A DNA stretch of 64,000 bases, taken from NCBI RefSeq assembly GCF_015221875.1, contig NZ_JACYGY010000001.1, positions 620,001 through 684,000 of the forward strand, given 5' to 3'. Source of the DNA: Dyadobacter subterraneus (GTDB lineage Bacteria; Bacteroidota; Bacteroidia; Cytophagales; Spirosomataceae). Shown in pieces: positions 18,295-27,054 of this stretch. Positions within the stretch are counted from its first letter, which is position 1, and every line of letters starts with the position of its first letter. The notes under the pieces are model-generated. The model was not told where the DNA came from. It saw only the letters and a list, made by a program, of their open reading frames with translations, and did no database searches. Both the position numbers and the translations under genes were made by a program.

Positions 18295-19218
18295 ATGAAT
18301 ATAAAAATTACCTTCAACTATATCTTTTCTCTTCTCGCATTGGCTCTTTTGATGAGTTCATGTAAGGAAGATTCGATCGGTGATGTTGCCGATATTTCCG
18401 GTCTGGGTGGTGACGTGATCGCTCCGACGGCAATTGATAAATATCTTTTGGATAGTTTGACAACACCGTATAACATCCAGATGAAATATCGTTGGGATCA
18501 GTTTGAATTTGGAGATGTAACCAAAACATTGGTGCCGCCAAAAGAGGAGAAAATTATCCCATTGTCACGCGTTGTAAAAAGTGCCTGGATTTTACCATAT
18601 GTCCAGCAGAAAGATCTGACATTCTTCAATATGTATTCCCCAAAAACTTTCATTCTTTCGGGAAGTGTGCAGTATTTGTCTAATGGAGGTGTGGTACTTG
18701 GCCAGGCGGAAGGCGGAAGAAAAATTGTTCTTTTTGATGTAAATAATTTCAAAACGAGAAGCACAGCCGGTTATGTTGCAGCCACGGATTCAGTTAAAGT
18801 GAAAGAGTTTGTCCACACATTGCAGCACGAATTCGGCCATATTTTACATCAGAACATTCTTTATCCGGTTGAATTCAAAACAATTTGTAAGGGATTGTTT
18901 CAGGGAGAAAACTGGATTAATATCACCGATGCAGAAGCGCGCCGGGATGGATTTGTTACCGCCTATTCAAGTTCGGGTTTTGATGATGATTTTGTTGAAA
19001 CGATTGCCATGTTGCTGATTGAGGGAAAAGGAGGATGGGAAAAGCTAATTAATTCAATTCCGGCGGGTTTTAGCGTAAATGGTACAAGCCAGGCGGATGC
19101 GCAGGCAAAATTGAGAAGAAAAGAAGCGCTTGTGGTAAGTTATTACAAAACTGCCTGGGGTATTGATTTTTATGAATTACAAAAGAAAACCCGCGCCGCG
19201 CTGGTTCCATTGTTATAA
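18295..19218 (+). CDS. SusD-associated zinc metallohydrolase lipoprotein (HExxH)
   Basis: A 307-residue lipoprotein with signal and lipobox LLMSSC near residue 21. The zinc-binding motif H178-E-F-G-H182 lies in TLQHEFGHILHQ, and a downstream DDDFVETIAMLL segment could give the third ligand. It matches the family of substrate-import-associated zinc metallohydrolase lipoproteins that occur next to SusC/SusD pairs in Bacteroidota. It probably cleaves a peptide or a modified polymer at the cell surface before uptake. The gene is 49 bp after susD and 27 bp before the DUF4302 gene. Confidence 0.85.
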   Translation: MNIKITFNYIFSLLALALLMSSCKEDSIGDVADISGLGGDVIAPTAIDKYLLDSLTTPYNIQMKYRWDQFEFGDVTKTLVPPKEEKIIPLSRVVKSAWILPYVQQKDLTFFNMYSPKTFILSGSVQYLSNGGVVLGQAEGGRKIVLFDVNNFKTRSTAGYVAATDSVKVKEFVHTLQHEFGHILHQNILYPVEFKTICKGLFQGENWINITDAEARRDGFVTAYSSSGFDDDFVETIAMLLIEGKGGWEKLINSIPAGFSVNGTSQADAQAKLRRKEALVVSYYKTAWGIDFYELQKKTRAALVPLL

Positions 19219-19245
19219 GAATTTGTTCGTTCAAAAAGATTTCCA

Positions 19246-20562
19246 ATGAAAAATAAGTATCTGTCCTATCTGTTATTAGTTCTTCTTGCCGGGCTTTGGT
19301 CTTGCAGTGACGACAATGACGTTTTTGAACAAACAGCGGATGAACGTGTCAATGCAGCACTTGCCGCATACCAGAAACAATTATCCGACGCCCCTTATGG
19401 ATGGAAGGGAATTATTTATCCTGGCGGCGGCGGTGTTTACAGTTTTTATTTCAAATTCAATGATCAGAATCGCGTCGTGATGTACTCCGATTTTGCTGCC
19501 GAATCTGCTGCTACACCAAAGGAAAGCAGTTATCGTGTAAAAGCGATGCAGGCGCCGTCTTTGATTTTCGATACGTACTCTTACCTCCATGTACTGGCAG
19601 ATCCGGATGCAGAAGTTAATGGCGGAACGTATGGTGACGGTTTAAGATCTGATTATGAATTTGCTTTTGCCGAGGATTCTTTGAATACTGGAAATATTAC
19701 TTTAACGGGTACAAAAAATCAAAGCAAACTGATATTAATAAAAGCGACTCAGGAAGAAGCGACGGCCTATGGAAATGGCGGAATGGCCAAGAGTTTACTT
19801 TTTAACAACATTTCAAAATATCTGTATTACTTCAAACGCTTCACTGCCGGTGGCGTTACTTATGAAATTTTGGTAAATCAGAATGACAGAAAGATCACAT
19901 TAAACTGGCTTACCGGTACAACGGCAAATACGTTTACAACAGATTATTATTACGGAGCAACCGGTATCTCATTTTTGACGCCATTTGTAAATGGCTCAAC
20001 GACAATTAATGGCTTAAATGATATTACCTGGGATGCTGCAAATTCAATAATCGGGCTGACCGTTGCCGGTACGAAAACAACGATTGTTGATAATCCCAAA
20101 CCTTTAAGAGTAGATCAGACTGCGGCGAGGAGATGGTATCAGTCGGCGGTTGCTGCGGACAGTTACTGGTTTTCTTTTGATGGATTTCATGTGAACGGCG
20201 TGGATGATGCTTTTAAAGTAAACACACTTACTTATCAGGGATCGCCTTATTATTATTACTTCTACTGGCCGGCATTCGGATCAAATTATGATGCTTTCGG
20301 ACCTGCTTTTGTAACGGATAATTCCCTTGCCTTGTATTATGCGGATGCTCCGAGGACGCCAACTTTTGCTTCGGATGGACGAATTGTATTTGTTGCAAGC
20401 GGTACGTTAGGAGCAGGTTATCCAACGGACGGCCCTGTTATAACTTCAAAAACTTATTTGTACGATACCAGCGGTTTTTACATTATCCAGCTTTCTGATA
20501 ATGCTTACGATATGGTGAGTGCGAAGGATGGAAAAGGATGGATTAACTGGATAAGAAATTAA
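19246..20562 (+). CDS. DUF4302-family surface lipoprotein
   Basis: A 438-residue protein with a lipoprotein signal (LLLVLLAGLWSCSDD) and the DUF4302 start pattern ERVNAALAAYQKQL, followed by APYGWKGIIYPGGGGVYSFY. The remainder is predicted mostly beta with many aromatic residues. DUF4302 proteins accompany SusC, SusD and the HExxH lipoprotein in this gene order. The function is unknown; surface binding or processing of the imported substrate is an inference. It is the last gene of the unit and is followed by a strong terminator. Confidence 0.82.
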   Translation: MKNKYLSYLLLVLLAGLWSCSDDNDVFEQTADERVNAALAAYQKQLSDAPYGWKGIIYPGGGGVYSFYFKFNDQNRVVMYSDFAAESAATPKESSYRVKAMQAPSLIFDTYSYLHVLADPDAEVNGGTYGDGLRSDYEFAFAEDSLNTGNITLTGTKNQSKLILIKATQEEATAYGNGGMAKSLLFNNISKYLYYFKRFTAGGVTYEILVNQNDRKITLNWLTGTTANTFTTDYYYGATGISFLTPFVNGSTTINGLNDITWDAANSIIGLTVAGTKTTIVDNPKPLRVDQTAARRWYQSAVAADSYWFSFDGFHVNGVDDAFKVNTLTYQGSPYYYYFYWPAFGSNYDAFGPAFVTDNSLALYYADAPRTPTFASDGRIVFVASGTLGAGYPTDGPVITSKTYLYDTSGFYIIQLSDNAYDMVSAKDGKGWINWIRN

Positions 20563-20580
20563 AAAAGTTTAGTGTCTCAG

Positions 20581-20634
20581 AAACCCTGAATTGGTCATAT
20601 TTTTTCGAAAAAAATGTGACCAATTCAGGGTTTT
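20581..20634 (+). terminator. Rho-independent terminator of the SusC/SusD unit
   Basis: A long near-perfect hairpin (AAACCCTGAATTGGTCA pairs with TGACCAATTCAGGGTTT across an AT-rich top) ends in TTTT. It lies 18 bp after the DUF4302 stop. Confidence 0.85.
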
Positions 20635-20736
20635 ATCGTATAACCAAAGTACAAAGGTTATCTAAGCTCTTGATTATGAAAACCAAGAATATTCTGATCT
20701 ACTATTTACTGATTTTGCTTCCACTAGGTTTATTGA

Positions 20737-20744
20737 TTTTAACC
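20737..20744. repeat. Left 8-bp target-site duplication of IS66
   Basis: TTTTAACC, identical to the copy at 23120-23127 on the other side of the element. Confidence 0.93.
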
Positions 20745-20793
20745 GTAAGCAGTCGGGCATCCCCCTATTTTTCCAAGAGGTGTAATACAGAGA

Positions 20794-22335
20794 TTATTGA
20801 TTCAGTTTCCAGCGGTTTGGAAGAAGGTCTGAGAATCTACCATCATAATCAGGATCATTCATTTTGCGAAGAATATCCAGCAGCCAGTCGTTCGGATTTA
20901 CTCCATGCTTTTTACATGTGGCGAAAAGAGAATAGATCATGGCAGCATTTTGAGCAGTGTCATGCGTGCCTGCAAAGAGGTAATTACGCCGACCCAATGC
21001 GATTGGTCTGATAGCATTCTCGATCAGATTATTATCGATTTGTAAATCTCCATGGAGCGCATATAGTCTCATACTTTCCATCAATGGAAGAGCATATCCA
21101 ATCGCCTTTCCAATAGGACTCTGTGGTAGTACTTTGGGATACTCCTGCTGCATCCATTCGTGTAGTTGGGTGAGTATCGGCAGGGCTTTCGTCATCCTTT
21201 TTTCGACAATCTGACCTTCACTGAGTGGTGGCGTATGCTCACGGATTTCCTTTTCAATCCCGTAAAGCTGACCGATAGTTCCTACCGCCCAAGCAGCTCT
21301 CTGGTTGTCATTTTTAACCGCTTCATCAAACTTCCTGCGGATATGGGACATACAAAAGTAATGGTAGATGGATTGATTCTTCTCAAAAAGGCTCTGATAG
21401 ACATTGTATCCATCAGTCTGGATAACGCCTGAGAAGTCTTTTAATATTCTTTCCGGTCCTGTTTTATCTCGCCCTGGACAATAATCGAAGAAAACCAGTC
21501 CATCTGCAGGGGCATGATAAGCCCACAAGTAGCCCTTGTGAGAGCTTCCTTTCTTTCCGCTGTTTTCCAGGACCTGTATGCTGGTCTCGTCAATCTGCAA
21601 GTACAGATTGGCCAATACTTCACGCTTCAAAGCATTGTAGATCGGTTCCAGGGATTTACATGCTGCATTGGTATTATCCGTTAGTGTCGAAGGCGGGATT
21701 TTCATTCCTATCCGCTCGAAGATCTGCTTTTGCCGGTACAGTGGGAGATGATCCACGAATTTACCGGTAAGAAGATGTGCAAGGACGGATTCATCAAAGA
21801 GACCTCGTTGGATTGTCCGGGATGGTATTGGTGCAATCAGTACACCCTTTGCATCTGAGTTAACAGAATCTCTCAATGCCCACTTGCGGCGAACGATTCT
21901 GCGCACCTTGAAGCAGGCAGGGACCATTACCAGTATTTCAGTGACTTCCTGACCAATCACTTTATATTCAGTCAGATCACCTTCAGGATCAATTATGACT
22001 TCTTCCCTTTCCAGCTCGTCTGGCAATACCATTCTTGTGCGAGCTGCTTTCTGACGCTTTTCACCTTGGTTGTCCTGCTCCTGGTTAAGACTCTTAGCTT
22101 CCCTAACTGCAAGTTCTTCCGAGTTTTGTATATCCTCAGATGTGGCACCTAAAGGGAAAAGATCAAGTTGCCCTTCCAGATGTTTTTTTACTCTGTTATC
22201 AGATCTTATTCCGAAAAGTTTTCTGCGTAATTCATTAGCATCCAACAGCGCCAGCCTAAGTTTTTGCTCGGTCTGCTCCAGCTTCTGCTGGGCCTGTTCG
22301 TATAATAATTTATAGTCTGGTTCTGCTGCGGTCAT
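20794..22335 (-). CDS. tnpC: IS66 transposase TnpC
   Basis: About 513 residues from the ATG at 22335, chosen because the protein then begins MTAAEPDYKLLYEQ and runs into a coiled-coil. An upstream Met at 22353 would add MVYFYS. The order is: N-terminal helical/leucine-rich segment, a zinc-finger-like linker region, and the DDE transposase core with LQIDETSIQVLE, IQTDGYNVYQ and a late NNLIENAIRPIALGRRNY carrying the Glu. It has full family length with no frameshift, so it is probably active. Downstream it ends 49 bp inside the left terminal repeat. Confidence 0.94.
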   Translation of the reverse strand: MTAAEPDYKLLYEQAQQKLEQTEQKLRLALLDANELRRKLFGIRSDNRVKKHLEGQLDLFPLGATSEDIQNSEELAVREAKSLNQEQDNQGEKRQKAARTRMVLPDELEREEVIIDPEGDLTEYKVIGQEVTEILVMVPACFKVRRIVRRKWALRDSVNSDAKGVLIAPIPSRTIQRGLFDESVLAHLLTGKFVDHLPLYRQKQIFERIGMKIPPSTLTDNTNAACKSLEPIYNALKREVLANLYLQIDETSIQVLENSGKKGSSHKGYLWAYHAPADGLVFFDYCPGRDKTGPERILKDFSGVIQTDGYNVYQSLFEKNQSIYHYFCMSHIRRKFDEAVKNDNQRAAWAVGTIGQLYGIEKEIREHTPPLSEGQIVEKRMTKALPILTQLHEWMQQEYPKVLPQSPIGKAIGYALPLMESMRLYALHGDLQIDNNLIENAIRPIALGRRNYLFAGTHDTAQNAAMIYSLFATCKKHGVNPNDWLLDILRKMNDPDYDGRFSDLLPNRWKLNQ

Positions 22336-22407
22336 ACTATAAAAATACACCAAAAAAGTGGCTTATCAACCCGTGAAGGCCACTTTCTAAAAAATATTAT
22401 GCGCTTT

Positions 22408-22755
22408 TTAATAGGTGGACAGTTGTTTATAACGCTTGCGCAGCTGAACAGATTTTAACTTAACACCTTGTAAAATTAGCGTCAGTTCCCTCGTAGAGAT
22501 CAGTAATTTTTTATCTGACGGGCGCTCAAAGGTACCTGCCTCTAATCGTTTTGCATAGAGTGCGTAGCCGTCGCCATCCCATTGTAGCAGACGCACCTGA
22601 TTAGCTCGTTTTCCAATAAACACAAAGACATCACCTGATAGCGGGTTCAGCTTTAAACCGTTTTGTACCAGGCCTGCGAGCGAATAGACTCCGCAGCGCA
22701 TATCCACAGGCTGGCTGAACAAGAAGTAACGTGTAGAAGAAGATAAAGACAGCAT
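22408..22755 (-). CDS. tnpB: IS66 accessory protein TnpB
   Basis: A 115-residue protein of the IS66 Orf2 family. It shows the conserved VDMRCGVYSLAGLV, SGDVFVFIGKRANQVRLLQWDGDG and KRLEAGTFERP motifs. It is needed for IS66 transposition, but its biochemical role is not settled. It starts 3 bp after tnpA and ends 72 bp before tnpC. Confidence 0.95.
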   Translation of the reverse strand: MLSLSSSTRYFLFSQPVDMRCGVYSLAGLVQNGLKLNPLSGDVFVFIGKRANQVRLLQWDGDGYALYAKRLEAGTFERPSDKKLLISTRELTLILQGVKLKSVQLRKRYKQLSTY

Positions 22756-22758
22756 CGG

Positions 22759-23061
22759 TTAAGCCAGTAGTGCTTTTACCCATGAGGGCTCTGGCAACTC
22801 ATAGAAAACAAGAGCACTTTTGTCGGTCACTCGAAGTTCCGCGACTGGTTGAGAAGACTTTACTTCGATCTTATTAACCTTCATTTCGATGAACTCAGCC
22901 TCCGGAAGAGTACTGGCTTTAAACCTTTTGGCCCAATACCAGAATGTTGAATACTTAACGGATTCCTGCTCGCAGAATACACGAGCACCTTTTCCGCTAC
23001 TTTTCCATCGAAGATAGAGCTGGTGATACCGTTGCTGGGATTTGTGTTGTTCTTTTTTCAT
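22759..23061 (-). CDS. tnpA: IS66 accessory protein TnpA
   Basis: A 100-residue protein, the first gene of the IS66 unit. The N-terminal half is basic (KSSGKGARVFCEQESVKYST) and fits the DNA-binding helix-turn-helix of IS66 Orf1. The C-terminal part is a short beta-rich tail (ELRVTDKSALVFYELP). It begins 58 bp inside the right inverted repeat. Confidence 0.9.
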   Translation of the reverse strand: MKKEQHKSQQRYHQLYLRWKSSGKGARVFCEQESVKYSTFWYWAKRFKASTLPEAEFIEMKVNKIEVKSSQPVAELRVTDKSALVFYELPEPSWVKALLA

Positions 23062-23372
23062 ACCCCAAAGCTCATTATTACTGATCAGCCTTGAAAGATG
23101 GATACAGGCGATTGCTTACTTTTAACCACACAAAACGGTTTGATCAATTCAACATTGTTTTTCATAGGCTTACAGATATATGTGTTTTTATACCATCCTT
23201 ATGTAAGTGGCTTGCGCCTTTTAGCTTTAAATAAACTGGAAAAGAAAGATTTCTGGCGGATGTTCATTCCATTTTGGGATACGATACATTTCAAAACTTT
23301 GTTTCTGGATTTTTGAATCAGGTGATTGGAAAAAGGGAAACCAAATTTAGTCTCCTCAATTCATTGCAGATT

Positions 23373-23759
23373 ATGAAATCATATAAGAGAACTTTGATTT
23401 ATCTGTTTCTGACGATTATGACATTCGGTGCCATAATCAACATAATTTACGCTGTGAATGAAAATCTTTATAAAACCCTGCATCCTTACCTCAAATGGGC
23501 TTTGGTTGTTGTGGCGCTTTTGATGGTGGTTAATGAAATTGTAAATTGGAATAAACCGGAGAGAAATTTTGAAAATCAGGTTAAGGCAAATTCAATAACA
23601 CTTGGCAGGAAAAAACTAATATCTATGGTTGGTTTGGGTATTTCCTTAATAGGTTTTCTACTTTTTGCAACATTGAATTCCCCCTTTCCTGGAAGTATTG
23701 TCACGAGCGGCGGATTACTTATTTTATATTATTCACTTTATTTATTTGTTAAAAGGTAA
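23373..23759 (+). CDS. Hypothetical multi-span membrane protein
   Basis: I use the ATG at 23373 (128 residues, MKSYKRTLIYLFLTIMTFG). An earlier in-frame Met at 23274 overlaps the preceding gene in another frame and gives a hydrophilic extension without support. About four hydrophobic segments are visible (8-28, 41-55, 86-104 and 109-124), with a short charged loop WNKPERNFENQ. I do not recognise the family. It lies 56 bp after the end of the gene split by IS66 and is probably its operon partner. It may have lost its native promoter because of the insertion. Confidence 0.65.
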   Translation: MKSYKRTLIYLFLTIMTFGAIINIIYAVNENLYKTLHPYLKWALVVVALLMVVNEIVNWNKPERNFENQVKANSITLGRKKLISMVGLGISLIGFLLFATLNSPFPGSIVTSGGLLILYYSLYLFVKR

Positions 23760-23789
23760 GTTAGAGCGTGAGGTATTTCATATCAATAT

Positions 23790-23838
23790 AAAACTAAAAA
23801 CCCTTTCACGAACTTGCCGTCAAAGGGTTTTTAGTTTT
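23790..23838. terminator. Bidirectional terminator
   Basis: AAAACTAAAAACCCTTT (23790-23806) pairs perfectly with 23822-23838 across a 15-nt loop. A/T-rich arms provide U-tracts on both strands. It separates the convergent membrane-protein gene and the GH29 gene. Confidence 0.85.
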
Positions 23839-23855
23839 ATGAGATTATCTGTCAA

Positions 23856-25319
23856 TTACATCGAATCCTTATACAATCCAAATTCATTGATCGCTACACT
23901 AACTGGTGATTTTGTGATTCTTAATCTGAATTTCTGGCCTGTTACGGGCGCAGATAATTTGATTAAACGTTTGGCACCAACACTTGTTCCGGTAGCTACT
24001 TCTTTCCAGTCACTTCCTTCCCAAACGTCCACTGCAAAACCTTCGATTCTTTGTCCCAGTTTTATATATTCCTGCAAACAAATAATATCAAAAGTCACAG
24101 GATTACTTAGATCGATTGTTACTTCCGGAGTTTTGAAATCTTCATCCGTTGCCCAGTAAGATTCCGGTTTTCCGTCAAGGATATTTTTGGCACTGTAAAT
24201 AGAATTATATCCACGTACATTGACAGCTTTTGAGCTTGCACGGGCGATCAGGTTTGTAGCAAAAGTATTTTTAACCCGGTCTCCAAATGTTTTCAACGCC
24301 ACTACATCGTCTTCATGAAGCTGACCTCTGGTATCAGGAGCAAGTCCTAAATCAAGTCCTGCGCCACGTCCTACGCTTTTTAAATACAATTCAAAAAGTT
24401 TTTCCGGCGTTTTTGGTTTTTGATCCGGATGGTAAAACCAGCCTTTGCGAAGCGGAACATCACATTCGGCAGGTATCCAGAATTTACCATTTCTTGTTCC
24501 GCCTGGATTTTCATCTGCATTTGCCTGACCAGGAACAGCTACATTTTGTCCTTTCGAAGGAACCGGTGTCAACGTTGCCCACGAAGTTTCAGCCGCTTCG
24601 CCATCTTCATTTCCAACCCAGCGAACATCCCAGCCCACATCACTGAAAATGTTAGCCGACGGTTGCAATTTGCGTGTCAGGTTTGTCCAGGTAGAATCCC
24701 ATTGGTAGTAAGTCGTGTTGTCGATTGAACGTTTCTCTTTTGCACCGCCATAATAACCATCGCCGCCGTTGGCACCATCGTGCCATGACATGAACAATGG
24801 ACCGTAGTTTGTATACAATTCTTTGAGCTGTTCGCGGTAAATTGCCAGGTATTCAGCTGTTCCGTATTTGGCATTGTTTCTGTCCCATGGAGAGCAATAA
24901 ACGCCAAATCTCAGACCATGTTTACGGGCTGCGTCCGCCACTTCTTTAACCATATCACCTTTTCCACCGCGGAAAGGACTTTTTGAAATATTGTATTCAG
25001 TAGTCTTTGTGGGCCACAGCGCAAATCCATCATGATGTTTTGCCACGAAAACAATTCCTCTCAATCCGCCCGCTTTTGCAGCCAGTACAATTTGTTCCGC
25101 ATTAAAATCTTTTGGATTGAATGACTTCGGATCAGCATCTCCAAAACCCCATTCCTTATTTTCGAAAGTGGTAGGCGTGAAGTGCACAATGCCGTAAACT
25201 TCTGTCTCGTGCCATGCAATTTGTCTTGGTGCAGGCAAAGCGCCGTAAGGTTTTGGAGGTGTTTGTGCAAAGGTATTAATGGCCGTTAACAAAAATAACG
25301 CGGCTATTGATTTTATCAT
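23856..25319 (-). CDS. Secreted alpha-L-fucosidase, GH29, with C-terminal discoidin-like domain
   Basis: A 487-residue glycosidase that releases L-fucose from glycans. The signal peptide is MIKSIAALFLLTAINTFAQ. The GH29 barrel shows FTPTTFENKEWG, VFVAKHHDGFALWPTKTTEY and the nucleophile Asp in FMSWHDGANGG. From about residue 350 an F5/8-type-C (discoidin) domain follows (SAKNILDGKPESYWATD ... FRLRITKSPVSVAINEFG), which usually binds carbohydrate. It is the last of four co-directional glycan-degrading genes at 23856-29507. The spacing to the next gene upstream is 213 bp and includes a large inverted repeat, so it may have its own promoter. Confidence 0.92.
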   Translation of the reverse strand: MIKSIAALFLLTAINTFAQTPPKPYGALPAPRQIAWHETEVYGIVHFTPTTFENKEWGFGDADPKSFNPKDFNAEQIVLAAKAGGLRGIVFVAKHHDGFALWPTKTTEYNISKSPFRGGKGDMVKEVADAARKHGLRFGVYCSPWDRNNAKYGTAEYLAIYREQLKELYTNYGPLFMSWHDGANGGDGYYGGAKEKRSIDNTTYYQWDSTWTNLTRKLQPSANIFSDVGWDVRWVGNEDGEAAETSWATLTPVPSKGQNVAVPGQANADENPGGTRNGKFWIPAECDVPLRKGWFYHPDQKPKTPEKLFELYLKSVGRGAGLDLGLAPDTRGQLHEDDVVALKTFGDRVKNTFATNLIARASSKAVNVRGYNSIYSAKNILDGKPESYWATDEDFKTPEVTIDLSNPVTFDIICLQEYIKLGQRIEGFAVDVWEGSDWKEVATGTSVGAKRLIKLSAPVTGQKFRLRITKSPVSVAINEFGLYKDSM

Positions 25320-25437
25320 TTTGGATTAAAGGTTTCTTATATACTTTAATTTATTTCGAATCGTAAACTCATACTAACAAATATAAGATTACTTCTGTAT
25401 AGTCGGTAATTTACTTTTAAATAGAGCTTTGAAATAT

Positions 25438-25527
25438 TTAACCGCAATAGACGCAATGGTTTTCGCAATGGACACAATGGTAAATGCTTGCGTCCACTGC
25501 GAAACCTATCGCGTCTATTGCGGTTAA
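25438..25527. repeat. Imperfect 38-bp inverted repeat between two fucosidase genes
   Basis: Arms 25438-25475 and 25490-25527 pair at about 32 of 38 positions around a 14-bp loop. The outer parts TTAACCGCAATAGACGC and its complement are identical. It would form a strong RNA hairpin just after the stop of the 25533 gene. The CGCAATGG/CACAATGG sub-units look like a degenerate internal repeat. Confidence 0.85.
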
Positions 25528-25532
25528 ATTGA

Positions 25533-26951
25533 CTAGTTAATTACAAACAAATAAGCAGGCTGCTTACCAACTTCTGCAATCGTTTTGGCAGGAACTTCAA
25601 TCATTCCGTTTTTAAGACGCAATGCCTTTTTATTACCTGCAATCGTAATTTTCGCTGTTGCAGGAATCGTCAGTCCATCCGGTTTTAAACTTGCAGGAAC
25701 AGTTTCTCCTTTTTCAGCAAGATAAAATGCGTAGGTAGTATTTCCTTTTTTAGTATAAGCCCATTTCCCCTGACGATATGGCGCAACAGGTTTGGTTTCA
25801 TAAATGCCAACACCATTCACGTTCATCCATTTTCCAATTTCATTCAGGCGCTGATATGCTTCTTCATGCCATTCTCCATCTGGTCCCGGAGCGATGTTCA
25901 GCAAAAGGTTTCCTCCTTTGGCTACGATATCTACCAAAGTATGAACCAGTTTTTCTGTCGACTTGAAATTTTCTTTTGGAATATATGACCACGAATCACC
26001 CATTGTCAAACATGATTCCCACGGAATAGACATGTAATGATCAGGAATTGACTGTTCCGGCGTAACATAATTTTCAAATTCACCTGTAACGGTACGATCT
26101 ACCACCAATAATCCCGGCTGATGCGAACGTGCCATTTTAGCGATTTTCGCCATGTCAATATCCTGGTCGTAAGGAATACTCTTCTGCCAGCTGATATTTG
26201 GATCGATGGTACTTTTTGGACGAATCCAGCCGCCATCCAGCCAAAGAATATCAACAGAACCATAATCAGACATCAATTCCTCAATCTGGTTATAAGTGAA
26301 TTCTTTAAATTTATTCCACTGGTCAGGATATTTTTTAGGATCATACGAAACGTTACGATCTTTTGGCGGGAAATATTTCCACCAGTAAGATGGCGTATTC
26401 CAGTCAGGTTTTGAGAAGTAAGTTCCTGTCATGAACCCTTGATTACGGAATGCCGACAAAACTTCTTTGGTAACGTTAGCTTTCGGGTTGGATTTGAAAG
26501 GTGTATTTGTGATTTTATAATCTGTGTACTTTGAATCAAACATTGCAAATCCGTCGTGATGTTTTGTTGTAAAAACAACATATTTCATCCCGGCGTTTTT
26601 CGCCGCCAAAGCCCACCTTTCAGGGTTGAATTTTACCGGATTAAATGTTCTTTCAATGTCTTCATATGCTTTTTTATATTCAAACCAGTCGTGCGAATGA
26701 GGTCCACGGCGTTCACACCAGCCTTCATCTTCCGGGCAAAGCGACCAGGATTCCACAATTCCCCACTGACTGTAAGTTCCCCAGTGCATAAGCAGACCGA
26801 ATTTTACATCCTGCCATTTGCTTAGTTTTTGTTGTACTAACGGATCCGTCGGAGCGATATAGTTGGAGTGATTTTGCTCAGAATGCTGCTGCGCAAAACC
26901 AGCCGTCGTCAGTAAGAGGAGTAGGGAAGGAATAATCCGGTTTAATTTCAT
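25533..26951 (-). CDS. Secreted alpha-L-fucosidase, GH29
   Basis: A 472-residue exo-fucosidase with a signal peptide ending AGFAQQ. GH29 landmarks are FGLLMHWGTYSQWG, YVVFTTKHHDGFAMFDSKYTDY and the nucleophile Asp in VDILWLDGGW, with PWESCLTMGDSWSY and GGNLLLNIAPGPDGEW further on. The C-terminal 80 residues form a small beta domain. It differs clearly from its two neighbours, so the three fucosidases may cut different linkages. The next gene upstream is the glycosylasparaginase. Confidence 0.93.
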   Translation of the reverse strand: MKLNRIIPSLLLLLTTAGFAQQHSEQNHSNYIAPTDPLVQQKLSKWQDVKFGLLMHWGTYSQWGIVESWSLCPEDEGWCERRGPHSHDWFEYKKAYEDIERTFNPVKFNPERWALAAKNAGMKYVVFTTKHHDGFAMFDSKYTDYKITNTPFKSNPKANVTKEVLSAFRNQGFMTGTYFSKPDWNTPSYWWKYFPPKDRNVSYDPKKYPDQWNKFKEFTYNQIEELMSDYGSVDILWLDGGWIRPKSTIDPNISWQKSIPYDQDIDMAKIAKMARSHQPGLLVVDRTVTGEFENYVTPEQSIPDHYMSIPWESCLTMGDSWSYIPKENFKSTEKLVHTLVDIVAKGGNLLLNIAPGPDGEWHEEAYQRLNEIGKWMNVNGVGIYETKPVAPYRQGKWAYTKKGNTTYAFYLAEKGETVPASLKPDGLTIPATAKITIAGNKKALRLKNGMIEVPAKTIAEVGKQPAYLFVIN

Positions 26952-27054
26952 TTCTGGTAATACTTATGTTTCAATTTAATAAATACTTTATGGATGCAAT
27001 TGGCTTTTTTAGCATAAATCTGATCGCCGAAAGCCGACCGCCGATTGCCAAATA

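Larger units (their letters stand above)
20745..23119 (-). mobile_element. IS66-family insertion sequence, complete
   Basis: A 2375-bp element bounded by imperfect terminal inverted repeats beginning GTAAGCA (left GTAAGCAGTCG, right GTAAGCAATCG on the other strand). It is flanked by perfect 8-bp target duplications TTTTAACC at 20737-20744 and 23120-23127. Eight-base duplications and GTAA ends are typical of IS66. It carries tnpA, tnpB and tnpC in order on the minus strand, all apparently intact, so the insertion may be recent. Confidence 0.95.
20676..23316 (+). pseudogene. Small membrane-protein gene split by IS66 insertion
   Basis: The ATG at 20676 opens 23 codons (MKTKNILIYYLLILLPLGLL...) that end exactly at the left edge of the IS. 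Removing the element and one copy of the TTTTAACC duplication joins codon 23 in frame to 23128, which continues for 62 codons to a stop at 23314-23316. The restored protein is 85 residues with two hydrophobic segments (about 6-22 and 30-48) and a charged C-terminus containing KLEKKDFWRMFIPFWD. I do not recognise the family. The downstream membrane-protein gene at 23373 may have been its partner. The ORFs that run from either fragment into the IS are chimeric. Confidence 0.88.

Noticed and set aside
20616..21011. 131-residue plus-strand ORF with a hydrophobic N-terminus
   Set aside because: It joins the true start of the IS66-split gene to sequence antisense to tnpC, so it is a chimera created by the insertion.
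23098..23316. 72-residue plus-strand ORF starting in the right end of IS66
   Set aside because: Its first codons lie in the IS terminal repeat; the rest is the 3' part of the split membrane-protein gene.
23274..23372. Upstream extension of the membrane-protein gene at 23373
   Set aside because: It overlaps the coding end of the split gene in another frame and adds a hydrophilic segment before a natural membrane-protein start.
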